Assembly (NCBI RefSeq): GCF_001039475.1
Contig: NZ_LELK01000004.1
Location: 433,055 to 497,054 of the forward strand
Direction: 5' to 3'
Length of the DNA stretch: 64,000 nt
Source: Guptibacillus hwajinpoensis
GTDB lineage: Bacteria > Bacillota > Bacilli > Bacillales > Guptibacillaceae
In this document: positions 60,420 through 64,000 of the stretch, in pieces
Numbering within the stretch: the stretch's first letter is position 1
How the letters are laid out: each line of letters begins with the position of its first letter
Made by a program: the position numbers and the translations under genes
Notes under the pieces: model-generated
Seen by the model: only the letters and a program-made list of their open reading frames with translations
Told to the model about the DNA's origin: nothing
Database searches by the model: none

Positions 60420-61571
60420 ATGCAACGAGCTAAAATAGGAGTTATTGGTACTGGCCTAATAGCCACTGGATTGATTCGGCTTATAGGTAAACAAGAAGAT
60501 GTATCTGTCTCACGGATTTTGACCAGAAGAAATACAACAGATATGGTGGGTTATCCTTTTCAAGAGCGTTTAACAAATTCAGTTGATGAGTTAATTGAAC
60601 ATAGTGATCTAATTGTAGAATGCAGTGGGGATGTTATCTATGGAAGTAAAGTGATTGAACGAGCAATGGAAGCTGGTTTGCCCATTGTTACGATGAATGC
60701 CGAACTTCAGGTAACGACGGGTTCCTACTTTGCTCGAAAAGGTTTCATAACAGAAGCTGAAGGCGATCAGCCTGGATGTATTGCAGCCCTTGATGAAAAT
60801 GTTAAGCAAATGGGTTTTAAACCAGTGGTTTATGGTAATATAAAAGGCTTTTTGAAAACGAATCCTTCAAAGGAAGATATGGAGTTTTGGTCCAAGCGCA
60901 ACGGCACCACTATCGGTATGACGACTTCCTTCACTGATGGTACAAAGGTACAAATTGAACAGGCGCTTGTAGCAAATGGGCTTGGGGCAACAATTGCAAA
61001 AGATGGGCTCCTTGGTTTTGCGTCTGATGATGCTAAGGAGGGAGGAGAACAATTAGCGAGAGCAGCCGAAGGAATCAGTTTACCAATTAGTGATTATATT
61101 CTATCTTCTAAACTTCCGCCAGGAGTTTTCATTACTGCCACCCATGATGAGGATCAGCAGGACGCGCTTCGTTATTACAAAATGGGCATGGGCCCTTATT
61201 ACACTTCCCTTACAAACTCTCATTTATGTCATCTAGAAATACTGAAAACAATAAGACGAGTACTAGATGGGAAAGGCGTATTGCTAAATAATAGCGAGCA
61301 GCCAACCATAAGTGTAGCGGCAATAGCCAAAAGAAAGCTTGATGTTGGTCAATTTATAGAACGGGCAATTGGTAGCTTTGATCTAAGGGGTGAAGCCGTA
61401 CGAATTGAAAAGAATGAGAATCACGTTCCTATCGGTGTTCTTCGTAATGCTCGACTAAAGAAACCAATTGAAGAGGGAGAAATGATTCAATTCTCAGATG
61501 TGGATATTCCTGAAAGCATCGCACTGAAAGCTTGGAGGAGTGTTCTAAAGGAGCGGGTAGCTATCAAATAG
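60420..61571 (+). CDS. Homoserine-dehydrogenase-like NAD(P) oxidoreductase with C-terminal SAF domain
   Basis: 383 residues. The Rossmann domain begins RAKIGVIGTGLIATGLIRLI (GxGxxxxG) and continues with DLIVECSGDVIYG and PIVTMNAELQVTTG. The C-terminal about 70 residues form a SAF/beta-clip domain (VAAIAKRKLDVGQFIERAIG.. GVLRNARLKKPIEEGEMIQF). The combination occurs in polysaccharide-associated proteins of unknown reaction. ATG 60420 is chosen (AAGGTGAG 8 nt upstream); a GTG at 60411 lies inside that site. It may be driven by the rfbC-type promoter 295 nt upstream. Confidence 0.8.
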   Translation: MQRAKIGVIGTGLIATGLIRLIGKQEDVSVSRILTRRNTTDMVGYPFQERLTNSVDELIEHSDLIVECSGDVIYGSKVIERAMEAGLPIVTMNAELQVTTGSYFARKGFITEAEGDQPGCIAALDENVKQMGFKPVVYGNIKGFLKTNPSKEDMEFWSKRNGTTIGMTTSFTDGTKVQIEQALVANGLGATIAKDGLLGFASDDAKEGGEQLARAAEGISLPISDYILSSKLPPGVFITATHDEDQQDALRYYKMGMGPYYTSLTNSHLCHLEILKTIRRVLDGKGVLLNNSEQPTISVAAIAKRKLDVGQFIERAIGSFDLRGEAVRIEKNENHVPIGVLRNARLKKPIEEGEMIQFSDVDIPESIALKAWRSVLKERVAIK

Positions 61572-61618
61572 TATCTTACCGTTAAGGAGGGGTGAGATAC
61601 TGGAAGGTGAAGATGTGT

Positions 61619-61957
61619 ATGATAGGAGAAAATTTAAAAAAATACAGATTGGCTAAAGGAATCTCTCTTACCGAATTAGCTGAACAATCCGGTGTTTCTA
61701 AGTCATACCTTAACAGCCTTGAAAGAAACATCAAAAGTAACCCTTCTATTAATGTCATCAATCGATTAGCCGATGTGTTAGATACAAATCTGCACGATAT
61801 CATCGGGACAGGGGAAGATCAAGCGAGTCCAGCACAAGAAAGTCAAGGATTGGAACTGTTTAATGAAGAAGCAAAAAAGGCAGGTATTGAAGAAGTCGAT
61901 TTAAACGAGTACAAACAAGTAATCGACTACATTAAATGGAAGAAAAAGCAGAGATGA
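61619..61957 (+). CDS. sinR: SinR-like XRE-family transcriptional repressor
   Basis: 112 residues. N-terminal HTH_3 domain (MIGENLKKYRLAKGISLTEL, AEQSGVSKSYLNSLERN, NPSINVINRLADVLD) and a C-terminal SinR/SinI dimerisation helix pair (ELFNEEAKKAGIEEVDLNEY, KQVIDYIKWKKKQR). This matches the full SinR layout of B. subtilis, which represses biofilm matrix genes. ATG 61619 is favoured over ATG 61613 by the distance to GGAAGGTGA and by the family start MIG. No sinI antirepressor gene is adjacent. It lies 47 nt after the SAF-domain gene and before a large polysaccharide-active gene. Confidence 0.85.
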   Translation: MIGENLKKYRLAKGISLTELAEQSGVSKSYLNSLERNIKSNPSINVINRLADVLDTNLHDIIGTGEDQASPAQESQGLELFNEEAKKAGIEEVDLNEYKQVIDYIKWKKKQR

Positions 61958-62032
61958 CTTTTTAAAGAAGCTGTCTAACTAATTAAATGTGGATTTCAAC
62001 AAAACGGCCAATTGTGGTCGTTTTTCTTTTGG

Positions 62033-62052
62033 TTACATAAACGTTTGTTTAA
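62033..62052. promoter_or_regulatory. Variant palindrome TTACATAAACGTTTGTTTAA (copy 6)
   Basis: Keeps the AAACGTTTG core and TTTAA end of the recurring 20-bp palindrome; 121 nt before the GH140-like gene. Confidence 0.35.
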
Positions 62053-62172
62053 CTCACAAATAACGTGTGCGAAATAACCAATTTTACCAATTAATAGTAT
62101 GTATATGGCGAATAGCCCTTTCTATTTATGAATTAATCCATAGAATATAGTAAATGCGAAAGGAGACAAGCT

Positions 62173-64000
62173 ATGAATTTGCTGCCAGATTTTTCGAGCA
62201 GTCAATGGGTGAAGCACAGCCCTAACCAAACTGAACTGATTGGAAGTAATGAAGTGGTCATCAATGCTGTTTCACAGTGGCACGTGGTGGATATTACTCT
62301 CCCTGTTCAGTCGAATACTGCTTATCATTTTAAAATCGAAAAGCCGAACAACGGAACCGTCTTCATTTTTGAAAGAAGCAACGGCAAAGAGACTTACTTG
62401 ACAGGTTCGCTAGATATCGAATTCACTACGAAAAAAGATACAGACAGCATTCGGATCGGATTATCTAATGGAACGACTCCTAACGGGTCATATGTCTTTC
62501 GTAATCCCTCATTAGAACTTGTAAGTGATACGGTAGAACTTCTTCCTGAGCTTTCAAATAGTCAATGGGTTAATAACAGCCCAGGTCAGATTGCAGTTAC
62601 GGGTCAAAATCAGATCACGATTCGAGCAAATGCTCAGTGGCATGTGTTTGAGATTATCCAACCAGTTCAATCTAATACAAAGTATACTTTCAAAGTAGGA
62701 AACCAAGACAATGGGACTATCTTTATTTTTGAACGAAATCAATCAGGTGCAGAACAATTCCTGGCTATTTCAGCAGACCTTGAATTTAAAACACAAAGTA
62801 CAACGAAAAGTCTTCGCATAGGATTAACAAACGGAACAGCTTCCTCAGGAACATTTGTATTCCGTAATCCAAGCTTAGTAGTAGAATCAGGTGCTCCTAA
62901 CCCAGATCCAGATCCGGATCCAGATTCGCCAACACAAAATGAGCCATTTAATCGTGGGCATCTTAAAGTGAGCGGTAATGGTCATTTTCTTATCCATGAA
63001 GATGGAACGCCATTTTTCTATATGGCAGACACAGCCTGGGAGCTATTCGGAAGGGTTACAAGGGAACAAGCAGAGATGTATTTTTCGAACCGAAAGCAAA
63101 AAGGTTTTAATGCCATACAGGCTGTTGTTGTGACGCAGTTTGAGCGTTTTGGTGTAGCTCCTAACATTTATGGTGATAAGGCAATATTGAACAATGACTT
63201 TTACCAACCGAATGAAGCTTATTACCAGAACGTCGACTGGATTGTTGATAAAGCTGAGGAAATGGGTCTCTATATTGTTATGTTGCCGTTATGGGGAAGT
63301 GCTGAGTTAGAAGGTCCATCAAGAGGTTTTCCTAACCCAGCTCTAAATCCATCAACAAACAATCAAGGATTACAAGAAGCGAAGAACAAAGCCTACTTCC
63401 ACGGGAACTTTCTTGCTAAGAGATATAAGGGTAAAGCAAATATCATCTGGATGCTCGGAGGAGATGGAGATCCTGCAGTCCCAGGAAGTTTTGACTTTAT
63501 TTCGATTTACCAAGCCATGGCTAACGGTATCGTTGATGGTGATGGAGGCCGTTTCTTAAGAACTTATCACCCACGAACACAATCCTCTAAGTATCTGCAT
63601 ACGATTACGTTGAGTAATGGGGAACAAATGTTGGACTTCAACTCAAATCAGACTGCGCAGGTTTTTGATTTCCCTAACTACCCACCAGTCGCTAATGATT
63701 GGGGCTTATCTCCAGCAAAGCCAACTTTGAATGCGGAGAATAGGTACGAAGATATTCCAAATAACTATACTGCAGGTAATCCGAGATTAAGAGATTTTGA
63801 TGTCAGACAGGCACAATATTGGGCGCTATTTTCTGGAGCATTTGGTATCACTTATGGTCATAACGATATCTGGCAAATGTATGTGAAATCACTTTATTCG
63901 CCGTGGATAGGAGCAAATTCGAACTGGTACGATGAATTGGACAGCCCTGGTGCATTCCAGATGTCACATATTCGAAAGCTAATGTTAAGTCGGCCATTTC
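62173..64000 (+). CDS. GH140/DUF4038-like glycoside hydrolase with two N-terminal repeats (partial)
   Basis: Open from ATG 62173 (AAAGGAGACAAGCT upstream) to the window end, at least 609 residues. Two tandem beta-sandwich repeats (about 4-112 and 116-235) share SSQWV/NSQWV, QWHVVDI/QWHVFEI, PVQSNTAYHF/PVQSNTKYTF and YVFRNPSLEL/FVFRNPSLVV. A Pro-Asp linker (PNPDPDPDPDS) follows, then the apiosidase-like DUF4038 domain (GHLKVSGNGHFLIHEDGTPF, FYMADTAWELF, GFNAIQAVVV, IIWMLGGDGD). GH140 enzymes release apiose from pectin RG-II. There is no signal peptide. The end is missing, so catalytic residues near the C-terminus cannot be checked. Confidence 0.8.
   Translation, partial: MNLLPDFSSSQWVKHSPNQTELIGSNEVVINAVSQWHVVDITLPVQSNTAYHFKIEKPNNGTVFIFERSNGKETYLTGSLDIEFTTKKDTDSIRIGLSNGTTPNGSYVFRNPSLELVSDTVELLPELSNSQWVNNSPGQIAVTGQNQITIRANAQWHVFEIIQPVQSNTKYTFKVGNQDNGTIFIFERNQSGAEQFLAISADLEFKTQSTTKSLRIGLTNGTASSGTFVFRNPSLVVESGAPNPDPDPDPDSPTQNEPFNRGHLKVSGNGHFLIHEDGTPFFYMADTAWELFGRVTREQAEMYFSNRKQKGFNAIQAVVVTQFERFGVAPNIYGDKAILNNDFYQPNEAYYQNVDWIVDKAEEMGLYIVMLPLWGSAELEGPSRGFPNPALNPSTNNQGLQEAKNKAYFHGNFLAKRYKGKANIIWMLGGDGDPAVPGSFDFISIYQAMANGIVDGDGGRFLRTYHPRTQSSKYLHTITLSNGEQMLDFNSNQTAQVFDFPNYPPVANDWGLSPAKPTLNAENRYEDIPNNYTAGNPRLRDFDVRQAQYWALFSGAFGITYGHNDIWQMYVKSLYSPWIGANSNWYDELDSPGAFQMSHIRKLMLSRPF

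Overview
The window reads as chromosomal DNA of a spore-forming member of the Bacillaceae (Firmicutes). The base composition is low in G+C and ribosome binding sites are strong AGGAGG types. Typical Bacillus-group genes are present: a YaaH/SleL-like LysM-GH18 cortex hydrolase, a SinR-type repressor, the YvrJ/DUF2922/DUF1659 trio, CWB2 wall-binding repeats, LanFEG immunity transporters and an ECF sigma factor. Species cannot be fixed from the sequence alone. No rRNA, tRNA or CRISPR array was seen.

Layout. 1-5.6 kb: right end of a class I lanthipeptide locus (partial LanC, LanD-type decarboxylase, LanFEG, LanRK). 5.6-9.1 kb: decayed genes (ParB-like fragment, ComM/YifB split by a stop codon, internally deleted RAYT transposase). 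9.1-12.7 kb: nucleoside phosphorylase-like gene, then a compact RiPP-like cassette: a 21-residue precursor, an RRE-ThiF/MccB-like enzyme and a divergent MFS exporter. 12.9-14.7 kb: rfbC and rfbB. 14.9-20.1 kb: two putative pore-forming proteins of different families and a secreted GLUG/Ig-like protein. 20.1-21.7 kb: frameshifted lactate permease. 22.2-29.5 kb: LacI-controlled sugar operon (isomerase, binding protein, two permeases, two Gfo/Idh/MocA oxidoreductases). 29.7-31.5 kb: degenerate ImmA-like protein and a lipase-like hydrolase. 31.7-34.8 kb: Amt transporter, GlnD-like nucleotidyltransferase and DnaQ-like exonuclease. 36.3-39.3 kb: ECF sigma factor, membrane partner and small membrane proteins. 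40-52.5 kb: secreted or degradative enzymes (GH16 beta-1,3-glucanase, two near-identical subtilases, two M14 peptidases, LysM-GH18) and transporters. 52.7-54.7 kb: broken genes and the YvrJ trio. 55-64 kb: membrane acyltransferase, CysQ-like phosphatase, lipoprotein, beta-helix protein, SAF-domain oxidoreductase, SinR homologue and a partial GH140-like enzyme.

Two themes run across the window. First, most 3' intergenic gaps hold a composite palindromic element: a REP-like cap (GAATCACGRGAACCGT followed by CCCCGTGATTC and variants), a variable terminator-like hairpin, then an inverted cap. An internally deleted RAYT gene and a RAYT 3' remnant lie among these. Second, many genes are recently broken by single nonsense or frameshift changes.

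The strongest candidates for new biology are the 21-residue peptide/ThiF/MFS cassette (10.1-12.7 kb), a 143-nt three-armed perfect palindrome at 59754-59896, the composite REP-hairpin family, and a 20-bp palindrome (TTAAWCAAACGTTTGATTAA) recurring upstream of unrelated genes.
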